Shown: positions 38,901-51,140, counted from the first letter of the stretch. The stretch: 64,000 nucleotides of DNA from Tubiluchus corallicola (GCA_030141605.1 JAQGDQ010000525.1:62985-126984); one strand, 5' to 3'. Made by a program: numbers and translations. Notes: generated by a model not told the origin, from the sequence alone.

Positions 38901-41900
38901 ATTTACGACAGAAATTGCCAGTGTGGCTAGCTGCGAGCAGTGTTTTTCTAAGTTGAAATATCTTCATCCAGCTATAAGCAATCATAGACTCACTAACTTA
39001 GCGATTCTTTGTATTGAAAGAGAATATACGGAATCGTTTGATGTTGAAGAGATTGAAAAGATCATAAAGAACTTTGCAATTTGAAAAGTTAGAATGTTAA
39101 ACACCTAATTGTTCAGTGTTTTCCTATTTTGATTATTTACGTTCAGTATAAACATTAGTCCAAAGTGTCTTACATTTAAGGAAGGGAGTGACAATTTGGC
39201 TGCAGCACAGGGTGACCAAATCCCCTGCTACACCATTGTTTTTGTATCATTAGAAACTGTATTATGCTGTAATTCTGTTTGTATTTGCTAACAGCATGCA
39301 ACGTCCAAAGGTTTGATAGCTGGAGATCTGCAGTACATGGAAGATGACGACAATTTCGTGGACTGCAGTGCCAATAAAAATGTAAGTAAGCCAACCTTTT
39401 TGTGAGCATAATATCCTTTTCTTTGAGCACGCCAAATGTCTGGAAACCTGAAAGTTAAGTTGGAAGAGAACGGCCATCACACATAAATGATATTTCAGTA
39501 TCTTTAGCTGTAGTAGGTAGAGTCAATCATGTCTCTGTGCCTCTCTCTAGTCACACTTCAAGATGTTGTTTATGCTCTTTTCCCTATGGCATTTTCTTGC
39601 TAAACTTCAGTTTTCGCAGTTCTAGCAGATACTACATGTATGCATTTTGTTTAATTTTTACTGGATAATGTCATACTTGTTGATTTATGTATTATAAGAG
39701 TCATTATGTTTTAGGGATGTATGATCCCCAGTGATGTCACCACCATAAGTAGAATCCTTTTGACTTATAAATCTTTTCTTACAACTTTCATTACTTGGAA
39801 GTAGTTCAATTTTTTCGTACACTCCAAGCCAGAATCCACATTTGGTGGCCTACTAATCGTGGTTCATTATCAAGGATATCCCTGTAAGATGAATTACTGT
39901 ATTGCAGAGAAGTGTCTTGGCCACGTTCAGATGTACGTACATCCTTTATAAGTTAAACAGGAAAATCAGTACAGCGAATGAAGCTGCCAGAGTGAGTATT
40001 TTATCAGATGATAAGAAGTCACTCACGCAGCATGCACACAGAGCCAATTGGCTATGTAACCCTCTACAGTAAAATTATATTGTCACTCCATAAATTCTGT
40101 GTTTTGTGAAAATCAGTTTTATGTAAACTGAAGGCTTTGACACTTTCATGTAAATACTACTTACGATTATTATTTATTTGAATTGAGTATACCAATCCAT
40201 AATGGACACAATGAAACTCATTGTACAATGTTGGGGTGTGATTGATATGTCAAATTTTGCATTCATTGTCTTATAAACAGTTTTTCTGTACTTTTATTTT
40301 GTAACTAGTAGTACAATACAGTACCTTGCCAAGTACCTTGCAGCATAATGTAATACTGGAATGTTTTTGCTAATCTAGGCAAGCATTGTACTGCTTATGG
40401 CTGTCATCTTTAGCCAGGCCAGTGTGAAAGACGCTGCTGAATTTCAGATTGGCTTTTGTTGTGTATAACTAAAATTAACACAATTAGCTCTAGCCCTAGT
40501 TTTAGCACGTTCATACCAGAGGTATAATACTTGCAAACGATTGATTAATTAATCGATTGATTCTTGATAGTCCTCACTGTGACAGCTTTTTATTTTATCC
40601 TTAACCAGCTTGTTAGACATGTGCAGCTCTGCAAAATTTGTGTTGTTGATTGAAAAAGATGCAACTTTTCAGAAACTGCAAGATGAGAATTTCTGCAACA
40701 AAATGGGATCTTGCATTATTGTAACGGTAAAATTATCATTATCTATAATTTCTTGCGCAAGGCAAAAGGCAGTATCATAATATTGATGTGATATCCTCAC
40801 CTTGCTCTGGAGATACTTCAGAGTTTATCACAATATATTACCACTGATAACATGATATTATTGTCTTTTATCACCAGAGGTAATTTACCCTAAACATTTT
40901 TTGCAAAATCTTGGTCTGCCTACATCATACTTAGCATACCGTACATTAAATGGCTACTGTGAGAAGTCCTTTGCTGCATAAATTGGATGGACTGAAGAAG
41001 CACCACCAGATTGCAAGGTAGTCGTTTGGTACTAAGATACAGTAAACTCACAGTACAGTAATACAAAAATATGTCATGAAAATTATTTAGCCTGTCTAAT
41101 ATTATTTTCACCCAGCTAGTTTGTTAAATTTTGTAAGACAACTCTTGGACTTTGTCTGCCCTATTTCACAATATATTACCACTGATAACAAATTAGCCAT
41201 CATCACCAAAGATAACTGACCGTACATTCATGCGTTACGTTTTTAGATACTGAAGAGTTTTTCTCAATGTTATTTGGTGGGTAGCATGATTATCAGACGC
41301 TGTACTACTACAGTATGTTACCTAATAACTAACAACATGTAACAGTACTTACGAAATATACTCCTGTTACAAGCTATGCCTTCACTGCCTTGTTTACAAA
41401 TCTGTAACCAGTTTTTAATGTATACATGAACCTTTTTTGAAAACAAGGCACATTTTACTTCTTCAAGAAGCATTGTCAACTGTATGTAGTTATAGTATTG
41501 CAGAAAAGGATGGCTAAAGAGTTGACACTGCACAAAAATATTTAAAAAATTGAGTAAAGTCATTTAAGCACACAGTATGTTATTAGTAAATTTCAAATAA
41601 ATGTTTTTGTGCGCAACAGGTAATTGTGTAACTTTGTAAAGGTTTCAACTAACCTAATCAGAAGATCTGTCCTGTTCTTAATTCAATATTACATCTAGAA
41701 AAATTTGTTGATAACTAGCTCTGTAATTGAGCAACTGCCTTATCCTTACCCAATGATAACTTTCATCTCTTAATCTTGTACTAAGATCATAATGATTATT
41801 TAGCATTCTTGATGTTTTATGGCAAAACACACAAACACACATTCCTGTACATAAAAGTTTTAATATTCTTACCAGAAGTGCTACCTCCAACATTTTTAAT

Positions 41901-44900
41901 AAAACTTTTACTTGCTAATGCAATTCATTGTTTTCAGGCCAAAGGTATGCCAGATGTTAACACCAGACTTATGCTTCACAAACTGTGGAGTTCTTTCAAC
42001 ATACCCATTCTGGCCTTGGTGGACGCTGATCCACATGGCATAGAAATTATGTGTGTGTACAAATACGGTTCTAAGGTAAACCTGCTATGTCTTTTTGTAA
42101 AGTGGCTTACATTTTTGAGAGGTCAAATTCGTTTGTTTCAACCAAAGCAAAGAACACAACCATTTGAGATTTGAGTGTGCTTAGACTGCGAAGTTAAACA
42201 ACACCAAGCTCTGGTCAGTAACTCGACAGGTTTTGCCAACAGAGTGGTTTTTGGGTGGGTTTTCCCGTAATGTGGTTATTTATTTTGATGCGGGTGGACG
42301 TAAGTGCATTTGTGTGTGGCTAAGGTACTTTTATCGGTTCACCATCTGATCTTAGAAGATTGTCTTTGACTGTAAACAAAGCTCTTGTCCTGCCACAACC
42401 ACATACATTAAATATGCCCTGTTGCTGAATATTGTATCTTACCATACAGCATGCTGAACTGTATCAATATAATAATTCTTTTTAGTCATTTGCTGTTGGT
42501 TGTAAATTGTTTCGTCATGGTTTTAATTTTTTTAGTCATTGTCTCACGATGCAGACAACCTGACAGTTCCAATGTTGAAGTGGCTTGGCATACTTCCTAC
42601 AGATTTGAAACGGTAAGTCTGTGTAATATGTGGAGCAGGAGCTCATCGGATAGTCAAAGTTATTTATTGATTCCTGTAACAGTACGACAGATGTGTTTAA
42701 TATTACTTCTTATTTGCACGGTTCGTGCAACACCACAATAGCGCGGCTTTTAACATTAATACCCACTCTTACTGTGCCTGCTGCCACCATGTGAAACGGA
42801 TGTTAACAATCAGATATTTCTGTTCCCATTCAGCTTTATAAAGATACTTCTTAAATGTGTAACTTACCGTCACCTTTTGGGAAGTGTGTAGTTGGTGATT
42901 TTACTAAAGCACAATTCGGTTAGTAGTTTGTCTTAATGTCGCATTTTGTTGGAACACATTAGAGTCATTAAACGAGGCTGTATTGTCAAATTTGACTGCG
43001 AGGCTATCATTTGCTTACTATTGAACTGCCTGGTTTATAAATCAAAGGTCAAATGTCAGGTCAGGGTTAATGTGTGACTAGTTAGTGAATTTTGAGTCTG
43101 GCTTTACCTGGATGTGTGTGTTTGCAGTATGTGAAAAAAAACAAATATGTAATTTATAGCGAAATTTAGGAAACTCAATCACCAATATCAAAACTGGCAG
43201 AAAGCTAATGACGAAAATTATGCGATAGAGTTTATGCCCTTTTATAGCTCATGTAACAAATGAATGATCGTTATGTCAAAATTGTATAAAAGAAACAAAA
43301 TGTGAATGTGAAGAACTCGCTGAGCCTGGCTTTGAGCCTTGCGACAACTCGAGCATTTAGCAGCATGGATGCCTGGATTTTGTTCTGGTTATTCTTTCGT
43401 GCCAAGTTGTTAGATTGTACATTTATTGTAATAGAAAACATCTATAAAGGTATTTTGTTATATTATATATTAATTGGTATAATGTATTACTTATATATAT
43501 ATATATATATTATATATATTATATATATTATAGTATATTATATATACTATATATATATATATTATATATATATATAACAGAATGCCTCAATAGACGTTTT
43601 CTGTTACAATAAATGTACAACCCAATAACTTGGCATACAAAAATAAAATTTTGCAAACATTTGAATATATTCACATGTTAGTAAAATTTTATTTTTACGT
43701 GATCATGATGTTAAAAAAAATCTAAATTTATATGTGTGTGCATCTATCCTAAAAGCAATTTGATGAACGACATCTTTGTTAAGTCACAATTTGTAAAAAC
43801 CATTTTTATTACAGGTTGAAAATAAGCAGTGATTGCCTAATTCCACTGTCAAAGAGAGACCAAAACAAAGTTCGTGGTTTGATGAAGAGGGAGTATTTGG
43901 CCAGTGCAAAAGACTGGCTTCAACAGGTTGTTTACATTAGGTTTCTGCTTGTTAAAAATTCATTGTGAAAATGACTTTCTAATCACTAACTACAAAAACT
44001 CACACGTTTTATAAACTACTCAGTAGCAGCTTTCCAGGTGTGCACACTAGGTTTACTTGGCTTATTAAAATTTGGAAAGTGTATCCTCGAGGTAGGTCCG
44101 GGCGTGGGGTGATTTAGTTGCTTTGCTTTTCATGTTTGTCCAAGCATTTGAGCTAGCACACCAAACAGAGTCAGCGGACACAGTTTTTCCTTGCTAGCAC
44201 CAGCGGTTGAGATGTCAAGCTGTTGAGCTTGCTGTTTTTGTGCCCAGCAGTATGACAACCTTCTTTCAAGAATGTTTTAGCTTTCAAGAATATAAAACAA
44301 TGGCATAAATGTGACAGTGCAACTTGCATGCTCATCTCAAGACCATGACTTCTCTTTAGTTGCCACTTTCTGCGAAGTTCAAGCTTGCCCCGCTCGCATT
44401 TTAAAGCATTTGCAAAAATTTGTTGTCAGCAAAATTTGTGCCTTTTATGAAACGCCTTTAGGACAAACATGCTTAGCGAGAAAATTGTGCATGTTGGTCA
44501 AAGAGCTGAGGTCAAGAGTGCATACAGTATAGCTGTCATGCTGTAGTCAAGGATAGTCATAGTAAACTATACTGAAACCCAGTTGAAATGAGTGTTTGCG
44601 TGATTAAGGTAAATTTCATTCGTTTTTTTTGTAAAACGTAAAATTCTGTGAATTGTTTGCATTTGCATTTATTTAGATGATGTAGTTTTTAGAGTTATGC
44701 AAAGTTTTGTTTTACATTACTTGTCTGAATACCACCATTTAATGTTATGCAATTTGTTAAGCTACTCAGAAAATTGCAAGTTTTGATGTTTCAGGACAGT
44801 TATTATTTCTCACGTCCAAACAAACTGTTGATAAACGTAGCTATGCCAGTGTAATTCAAATTGTTTAGAATCTACAACACTCTCTATTTCAAACACATTT

Positions 44901-45173
44901 TTCTCTAGTGGGCATTATTGCTAAATTCTTCAAAAAAATGTCAATTTAAACCAAAATTTCTCAGTGCATTTCTATAGGACTTTGTAGATTTGTATATTGC
45001 TTATGTTGGGTCTACATGCTGTGCAAGTATACCAGTGCATTTTCTTACATTAGTTGCAGGTAATGCTGATTATGGGGCAGAAGGCAGAGATACAAACACT
45101 CTGTAGCATTTCAGATAACTTTCTTACTGATGTCTACCTTCCAAATAAAATCAGGTATGGAGGTTGGATTTAG
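35932..45173 (+). CDS. SPO11: Meiotic recombination protein SPO11 (eleven exons; first exon not found)
   Basis: SPO11 is the topoisomerase VI-A-like protein that cuts DNA by tyrosine transesterification to start meiotic recombination. Exons: 35932-36127, 37187-37300, 37600-37682, 38199-38374, 39295-39381, 39715-39748, 40617-40726, 41938-42075, 42536-42612, 43815-43926 and 45060-45173. Phases all match. Landmarks are IIYRLIQTNTFCTKRDIYYQ (winged helix with the catalytic Tyr pair), HATSKGLIAGDLQYMEDDD, SAKFVLLIEKDATF (Toprim Glu), GMPDVNTRLM, the metal-binding LVDADPHGIEIM, DNLTVPMLKWLGILPTDLKR, and the end VYLPNKIRYGGWI. About 413 residues are recovered, against about 396 in human. The 34-base exon at 39715 was placed by phase and by the PSxxxxI motif. 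The first listed exon may instead start at 35911, and its N-terminal segment is not conserved enough to confirm. Confidence 0.92.
36238..36556. repeat. Diverged tandem repeat, unit about 145 bp, in SPO11 intron
   Basis: Unit 1 (ACCAGTGAAGCTATAATTGC ... AGGATAGGGCTTGGCAAG ... AGCTCAAGGTC) is followed by a second copy (ACAGATGAAGCCATAATCAT ... AGGGATAGGTCTGGACAAG ... GGTTCAAGGTCACGG). CAAGGTC ends recur. It is non-coding. Confidence 0.55.
38841..39083 (+). mobile_element. hAT transposase C-terminal remnant in SPO11 intron
   Basis: The + strand frame reads EIASVASCEQCFSKLKYLHP and then SNHRLTNLAILCIEREYTE, ending in TGA. This is the hAT dimerisation region, normally of the form (A)SAERSFSxLKxIK...RLxxLxxLxIE. 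Only this tail is present, with no recognisable catalytic part or inverted ends, so it is a fossil fragment. It is separate from SPO11 coding sequence, and no splice sites join it. Confidence 0.7.
40815..41215. repeat. Direct repeats of a 28-bp motif in SPO11 intron
   Basis: CACAATATATTACCACTGAT followed by AACA occurs at about 40829 and about 41167. A weaker third copy follows GATACTGAAGAG at about 41247. The flanks (TATCACCAGAGGTAA and CATCACCAAAGATAA) also match, so a segment of about 335 bp seems to have duplicated. Confidence 0.45.
42180..42245 (+). repeat. 5S-rRNA-derived sequence (SINE3-like head or 5S pseudogene)
   Basis: GCGAAGTTAAACAACACCAAG followed by CTCTGGTCAGTAACTCGA resembles the internal promoter region of 5S rRNA (box A GAAGTTAAGCAAC and then TGGTCAGTACTTGG). 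The rest of the 5S molecule is not intact, so it is not a functional gene. It lies in the SPO11 intron just after the Toprim exon. Confidence 0.45.
43480..43578. repeat. (TA)n microsatellite
   Basis: About 100 bases of alternating TA with scattered interruptions, in the intron before SPO11 exon 10. The open frames across it are artefacts of the repeat. Confidence 0.9.
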
Positions 45174-47125
45174 AAAACTGTAAAGGCTGTTTGTTATGCC
45201 AGGCTTGTCTTTGTCTCGTGTTTGTACATGATTGATTTGTTATAAGTGCTTGGTATGTGACTTTCTATCATGAATGTTCTTTTCAGTAAAATGCAAGATG
45301 ATGGATAGATATGCACCTTGTTTGAAATAGTCAGCATTACTGTGAATAATAACTTTGATAACTTAACTTGTGTTAAAGGTAGAACTTGTCTAGCTTTGTA
45401 TTTACATCTGAATGATTTGATTGAGTTTTGCCCAACAATTTTTTGTGCATTTATTATTATTATTATCATCATCATCATCATCATCATGATTATTATTATT
45501 TGTGATTGCTAGCTTGTTGTGATTCAGCTATTGATAAATCAGCAAGTTTAGTACATCGTTTTTTGAGAAATTGGAGAATCTTTGGATATTTATTAGGCCA
45601 GGATTTCATTCATAATAAGAGTTCAAAGAATTTCCAGTGCTTATTTTGCAAAAATAAACTTGGGTAAAACTGTCGTCACCAGAATTTGCCTGGGTGATGA
45701 TGAATTCTGATTATGGCTTTTGAATGCACACGAGTGCTGCATTAAGAAAAATGTTGTCTAACGCTCTGTCTGAGTTTATAAGTTCGAAGATTGATTTGTT
45801 TGATTTTCAAACTGAATCCATAAAGTACATTGTTCTGGTAAATCCAGGTAAGAATTTGTAAAAATAAGAAAATAAGATAATGAATCATTTATTTATTGTT
45901 TTAGAAGTTTGTGAGTATTTGTTAAGTCTCTGTTACTAAACTAGACTTGCCTGTTAATTATTATTTAACTTAAATGCATTTACTTGTTGACTTTTTGTTC
46001 CCTATTTCATTTTGTGTTGACAATAAAAAACATATTTTAAATTATTGATGATTATCATTATTATTGATAAATGACTTCATTAAGCATTTTTTCTGTTTAC
46101 TAAAACAGCTTTTTTGCAAACTGTTTAGCATTGATTTAGAAGTGCTTTACTAGTGCAAAATGTTAATTGCTCTTGAAGATGTTCCTTTCTGATCATTTTT
46201 TCTTGGTGCTTCTTCTGATTTTTTTTCTGCACTTCTCCACAGTTTTAAAGCTCTCAAAGTGAAATTATGAAAATTGGGTCAGATTAGGATCAGAAGCCAT
46301 AACATTTTCTCAAACATGCCAGCTTTGATATCTCGTTGATCTACTGTCACATTGAGCAGTATTTCTTCTGCATAAATAGACAGTAAACAATCAATGCTTG
46401 TTACAAAGGTGCACCGCACTTCAAGGAAATAACCTACAAAATTTTATTACTGCTGAATTTTTGTCCACCAGAGGTCAGGCTACTGTAATGCACAGGAACA
46501 GTTAGTAGTGATGTGCATAGCTTAATTAAGGTGCAGAAAGTTCATTAATCAATTAATGGTGACATTTTCGAGTCGGTAAAGTTAAGAAAAGCAAATTATC
46601 GCACTTTTACAGGAAATCTTCACATTTATGCAAAAAGATAAAAATCATAATGTGTATAATTAAGAGCATCACCATTGTTGAATAGTACATAATGGAAGAA
46701 ACACGGCCAGTTTAGCAGCAGAATGTGCACGATGTGGAATGTTTGTAGGTTTAGCGATTGAATGTAGCGATTGCAGGTTGTATATTTAGGCTATCTGTAG
46801 ACTAATGTGTATGACTCTAGGTAGTGTGTAATAATATTAAGATTGGTGGGAGTTTGAGACATGCCAAAAGATCTTTCACCATGTACAGTGATTTAGGCCC
46901 AGCAAAATAGTTCTGCTATAACCTAGTGAGTTATGATATATCAATAAATATTCATAATACCACTGTTAATAAATCGTTCAATTTTTGTACTTATTATAAT
47001 TCTTGTACCTAAACTCATTATTGAATTTGGAATTAAAGTAAAAGTTTAATAATTATTAAATCAATAAACTGTTACACATGAGTATTGCGGTGCTGATTAC
47101 AATAATTAATATAATTGTTTGTATG
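45174..47125. other. SPO11 3' flank and intergenic DNA
   Basis: No coding region is supported. AATAAA near 45653 and AATAAAAA near 46024 are candidate SPO11 polyadenylation signals. A trinucleotide microsatellite lies at 45451-45502. The LRR gene on the - strand ends at 47126, so the two genes converge. Confidence 0.35.
45451..45502. repeat. (ATT)n(ATC)n(ATT)n microsatellite
   Basis: ATT repeats pass into ATC repeats and back to ATT. It lies about 280 bases past the SPO11 stop, possibly in its 3' UTR. Confidence 0.9.
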
Positions 47126-49310
47126 CTAAATAAAGAATGAAGATGCAAGGAGCATTATAACAATTGAAATTAAAGTCACTTCATGTTGAGCAGCCATTGC
47201 TAATTTAGCTAATTTGCAGTCTGTTCCAAACTCCTCTATTTTGATCGGATTGGTCTTATGATTTCTTTTTGGCTTGGCACAGTCAATTTCAGAAAGCTTC
47301 AAACTGCGTGCTTTCATCCAGTAAGCAGAGCAATCACAAACTAGTGGGTTATCTATAAGAAGAGAATTGTAAATGTTAATGAAAACTTGCAAAAACACTT
47401 TTGGTGCAAAATGGGAAACAAATTTGTTATTGTTACCACCAATGATTAGATTACATTTATTATATACAATGCCAATGTGTTCATGTACATACAGAACAAT
47501 ATGTAACATACACAATTTATAAATCATCAGTAGATTAAGACACATCAAGTCAACGCTATAAGAAAACTTGTGCAGTGTTAACTTAATAAATGACATGAAT
47601 GAATAGAATTCTGATATTCATTCTCAACTCAACTGTATACCAAATTCATGTGGTGAGTGTTAACTTAATAAATGGCATGAATGAATGCAGAAAAAAAGAT
47701 AATTTAAAGAAAAAAACGATGATGAACACAGAAATGAGATAAATGGATGAGAGTTATCGATGAGAATGATACATGTATAATTTTCAAAATCAGATGTAAT
47801 CAAAGTGGGGTTGGCAAAAATTATCAAATCTCAAGATTAAAAAAGAAAAAACACAGACATGCAGGGCAGGTATGATCAAATCTGCATACACGCTCACATT
47901 TACAACCTCATACACATACACTTGCTCACAATGCACTAAAATTCCACGTAGTGTCTTTACTATTTTGCACCTTTAACGATTACAACAAAACCTATGTAAC
48001 GAAATTGATGTAATAGCAGCAGTGATAGCTGACGTTTTCTTATTTTCCTGTTTTTTATTTAAATTTATTTCCAGTCATCTTTTCTTTGTGTCCCTTATTT
48101 CAGCAACATCTTTAGCAGTTTCGAATTCTCTGATTTAATAATTTCTTGGACACGTTTTGTTGTCGTGATAAACTTATTTTTATTTTTTTATCATAGTACT
48201 TTCAATTAACGTTGCATGTGATATTAACACGAGGTTATCACATTACAAATCAGTACATCCGTCCCCATTTGCCTCCTAAACCTTTTCAAACGAGTTGTGA
48301 GAACTGGGTGTCCCAGTTAAGTGCATAGTAAGGAAAATGGGGATTGTGCAGTTCCAGTTTGCGATGTTATAACTTACCACTACGTATAACTTAGTTCTCG
48401 AACCACCAGTAAAAGCTGGTCTTACAAAAATCATACATATTACTCGATTTTGTTCTGCAGTAAAACCACTAATAATTTGTTAAAAATTGTGGGAAGAAAT
48501 CACAGTTAAATTGTGCTAATTGTATGATGTTTCAAACGTTTTAATGATAAAAAATATACGTGGTTGAATTGCTTAATTTATAATTGTTGGTTCAAATCGA
48601 ATTCGAACTAGAAAATCGAACGTTGGACGTTCACCTCTAGTCCACTTACCTAAGACTTTGAGACTCATAGCAAAGTAGGTTAAGAAGCTAGGTGTCGGAT
48701 CAGCTATTGTCTCTGCTCCAGTATTCATTATGTAGTACTTTGTAATGACTTGCGAATGAAATCGATGGCCTGCAAATTCGTTTACATCATCTGTCTCTAA
48801 GAGAAACGAAATATCTATACGTTTTAACTTCGGACAGTTCTTAATGACCAGTCCCGCGAGTCGATATATTCTTGCAAATGCCAACTTGTGAATATGATTC
48901 AGTTCAGGAAGCTGGTTTATCGTGAGCGTTCCTGAGACATTGGCGCGGATGACTCCTTCTTCATTGAATTTTACAATACGAGAACTTTCCAGAAAGAAAT
49001 CAACTAGGTGTAAAGGACTGAACGAGTTAGTTGGAAGTTCATCGTCTGTATAGTTCATCAACGTGAACCTGTAAATCGGCGTGGGTAGATTGTCTTCCAG
49101 CTTTTTAATCTCATGTCTTTGAATCGCACTGTTTTTCCCGCATGTGACTATGCACGATTGACCTTGTACCGACACGTCATGCTTTTCAAAGTCACACTCT
49201 GGTAAGGTTGTTTTGGCGGTGTCATCACAGGGTACCCTAGCTCTTACCGTACACATTAAAGTGATACATAGGCCTACATTTATCGCTTTCCGATTATGTG
49301 TTTGCGACAT
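47126..49310 (-). CDS. Secreted, probably GPI-anchored leucine-rich-repeat protein, two exons
   Basis: Exons 49310-48650 and 47352-47126 join in phase through a strong GTAAGT donor and TTCTTATAG acceptor; the product is about 295 residues. The N-terminus has a signal-like stretch (INVGLCITLMCTVRARV) followed by a cysteine-containing head. The middle holds degenerate leucine-rich repeats (GTLTINQLPELNHIHKLAFA, LAGLVIKNCPKLKRIDISFL). The splice creates SLKVLDNPLVCDCSAYWMK, a classic LRR C-terminal cap. The protein ends in a short hydrophobic tail (VTLISIVIMLLASSFFI) with no cytoplasmic residues, as for GPI attachment. A longer in-frame start at 49415 exists, but the signal peptide fits the start at 49310. 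The specific family is not identified. The upstream flank is a Gypsy LTR in the opposite orientation. Confidence 0.75.
47574..47690. repeat. Pair of 30-bp direct repeats in the LRR gene intron
   Basis: GTGTTAACTTAATAAATGAC followed by ATGAATGAAT occurs at about 47574 and again at about 47657 with one mismatch. The rest of the intron (47.7-48.6 kb) shows nothing I can support as a feature. Confidence 0.6.
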
Positions 49311-49431
49311 GATAGTGAAGAACAGTAGCAGCGTAATTTGTGCAGCATGCGTTTCTGGCAATTTGTGCTTCCTGACCAAGATTCTGCTTCGATTGTGGAT
49401 CAATTGTGTGATCATTAGAAACTTGCAACGA

Positions 49432-49993
49432 CCAAGATGTTTCCAAGTTCATAATTGAGTGCTTCGTTTTTGTATTGTTATGTATTAATGCGTCAGACCG
49501 CATTAATAAAGTAGTTCGGTAACACGCATAATGCATACAGTATAAATGGTGTACTGTATTTCGTTATTTCTACTAGAAATCCAGGTACATCCAGGGCCTA
49601 TTTCAGCCTAGGCGAGGCCCGGGGAAGTGGGGCGTGTGAGGCCTCATCGGGGATGGGGCGATGCGCCGGGGGGCGGGCGCCACCATTGTTGGCGCCCAAA
49701 AACTTTTTGAACTGCTAGAACGCCGCAGAAGCATTTTCCAAGAGAAAATATGGAGTTATACAGTTGTTAAAGGAAAGAACAATTAAAAAGGTTTTATTCT
49801 CAAGACCAGTCCTTAATACTTGTCAATACTGGCAAACGGCGCGCGTGCGGCAAGAATGGGAGAGAGGAGGCAGTATGTTCGCATAAAGCAAAAAAAAATG
49901 TTACATTGGCGCGAGGCCCTGGAGGGTGAGGCCCCGGGGAAGTATCCCCACTTCCCCCCTTGAAATAGGCCCTGGGTACATCAACATAAAACA
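49432..49993 (+). repeat. Gypsy-A left LTR (start not resolved; interrupted by a MITE)
   Basis: From CCAAGATGTTTCCAAGTTC to ATAAAACA this sequence matches, in reverse complement, 58504-58682, except for the MITE at 49592-49974. It ends in CA and is followed at 49994 by TGGTGTCAGAAGT, a primer-binding site typical of Gypsy elements. AATAAA is at 49505-49510 and TATAAA at 49541-49546. The 5' edge lies somewhere left of 49432, within about 120 bases of the LRR gene start. Confidence 0.8.
49592..49974. mobile_element. hAT-type MITE (383 bp) inside the Gypsy-A LTR
   Basis: It has perfect 14-bp terminal inverted repeats CAGGGCCTATTTCA / TGAAATAGGCCCTG. The identical 8-mer GGTACATC flanks both sides (49584-49591 and 49975-49982), and the uninterrupted LTR copy at 58.5 kb carries this 8-mer once, which proves the insertion. 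The interior is unusually GC-rich for the window (GCGAGGCCCGGGGAAG and a mirror near the right end). There is no transposase. Confidence 0.92.
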
Positions 49994-50037
49994 TGGTGTC
50001 AGAAGTATAAATTTAGTGAAAACAAAGTAAATAGAAT

Positions 50038-50528
50038 ATGGAGAATCTAAAGCCACCAAAATTTTCCACGGATGAAGTGAACCTCGCCCAGAACTGGAAA
50101 GAATTTAAAGCCGAATTCAACGTGTTCATGACAGCCGCTGGTAAGCAGAATGAACAGAAAGTTGCGTTGTTAACAACTGTACGCAATGGGCAAGGAATAT
50201 CAAAAAGTTTTCATCAACTTGGACTTGACAGACGACGAAAAGTCTGAATATACAGCAGTTACCGCTAAATTTGACAATTATTTCGAACCACGAAAATTAC
50301 GTAAAGGGTACATTACACAATTTCAGCAGAGAAAACAAGGTCAGTATGAGAGTATTGCTGAATTTATTACTGCATTTAAAGACATAGCTGTCAATTGCGA
50401 ATTTTGTGATGGATTAAATGACTGATTATGTGTTGCAATTAGCAATGGTGTAAGAGACCCAAAGTTAAGAGAAAAACTGTGGAGCGAAGATTTGAACTTA
50501 GACGAAATTATTAAAAGGGTGCAGTTAT
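50038..50528 (+). pseudogene. Gypsy-A gag, 5' part, + strand copy (frameshifted, truncated)
   Basis: It begins MENLKPPKFSTDEVNLAQNW 44 bases after the LTR, as a Gypsy capsid start should. A frameshift lies near 50170, and an in-frame TGA occurs at about 50423. The homologous copy is on the - strand at 58459-57869. Similarity stops at about 50528, where the sequence switches to - strand pol. It is non-functional. Confidence 0.8.
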
Positions 50529-51083
50529 AATGTTCAATTTCTCTATGTCTCCAAAGATTTAAATCATCTTCCGTTGATATAGTTCAGGGGCGGAAGATAT
50601 GCCCATTTGAAGTCTCCTGTACATGTATCGGCCAAACGGTGTATTGAACGCTGTTAACAAGCTTGACTCTTCATCAAGTTCTAGTTGGAAATAACGAGAG
50701 TTGGCATCTAGCACTGTGAAATGTTGGCTTCCACTGACACGAGTAATTATATCACCAACAGTATTAATTAGGTAATACTCTCTAAGTAAGGCTTTGTTTA
50801 AATCTTTAGGGTCAATTGTTAATCTCACATCAACATCTGGGCTTAACCCTTTCTTTTTCACAACATGTAATGAGCTGCACCAAGGTGTGGGAGTACCTAC
50901 TGGAATTTTTTCAATAATTCCCATTTCAACTAGTTCATCTAATTTCTTTTTTGCAGGTTCACGTAAGGCTGCTGGAATGGGCCTTGGGGGGTGAGTAACA
51001 GGTTTTACAGATTCATTACATTTTAATGAAACTTTACCAGGCATTTTTCCAATACCCTGAAACACATCTATATATTCATACAA
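50529..51083 (-). pseudogene. Gypsy-A reverse transcriptase, N-terminal part only
   Basis: The - strand frame shows VTHPPRPIPAALREPAKKKL, the WCSSLHVVKKKG block, RLTIDPKDLNKAL, FTVLDANSRYFQLELDEESS and MGISSAPELYQRKM, the order seen in Ty3/Gypsy RT. A stop follows, and the sequence breaks off just before the catalytic YxDD segment would be coded. The rest of RT, RNase H and integrase are absent. The junction with + strand gag is at about 50528. Confidence 0.8.
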
Positions 51084-51140
51084 TAAAGCTCTAACTGCAG
51101 GATATGGGCATTTTCAATGCTTTCATGCACTTGCGCGTTT

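Noticed and set aside
38872-39083. Extra SPO11 exon
   Set aside because: The peptide matches the hAT transposase tail, and SPO11 exons on either side (ending 38374, starting 39295) join in phase without it.
43302-43577. 91-codon frame ending in Ile/Tyr repeats
   Set aside because: The second half is the (TA)n microsatellite; no splice or start support.
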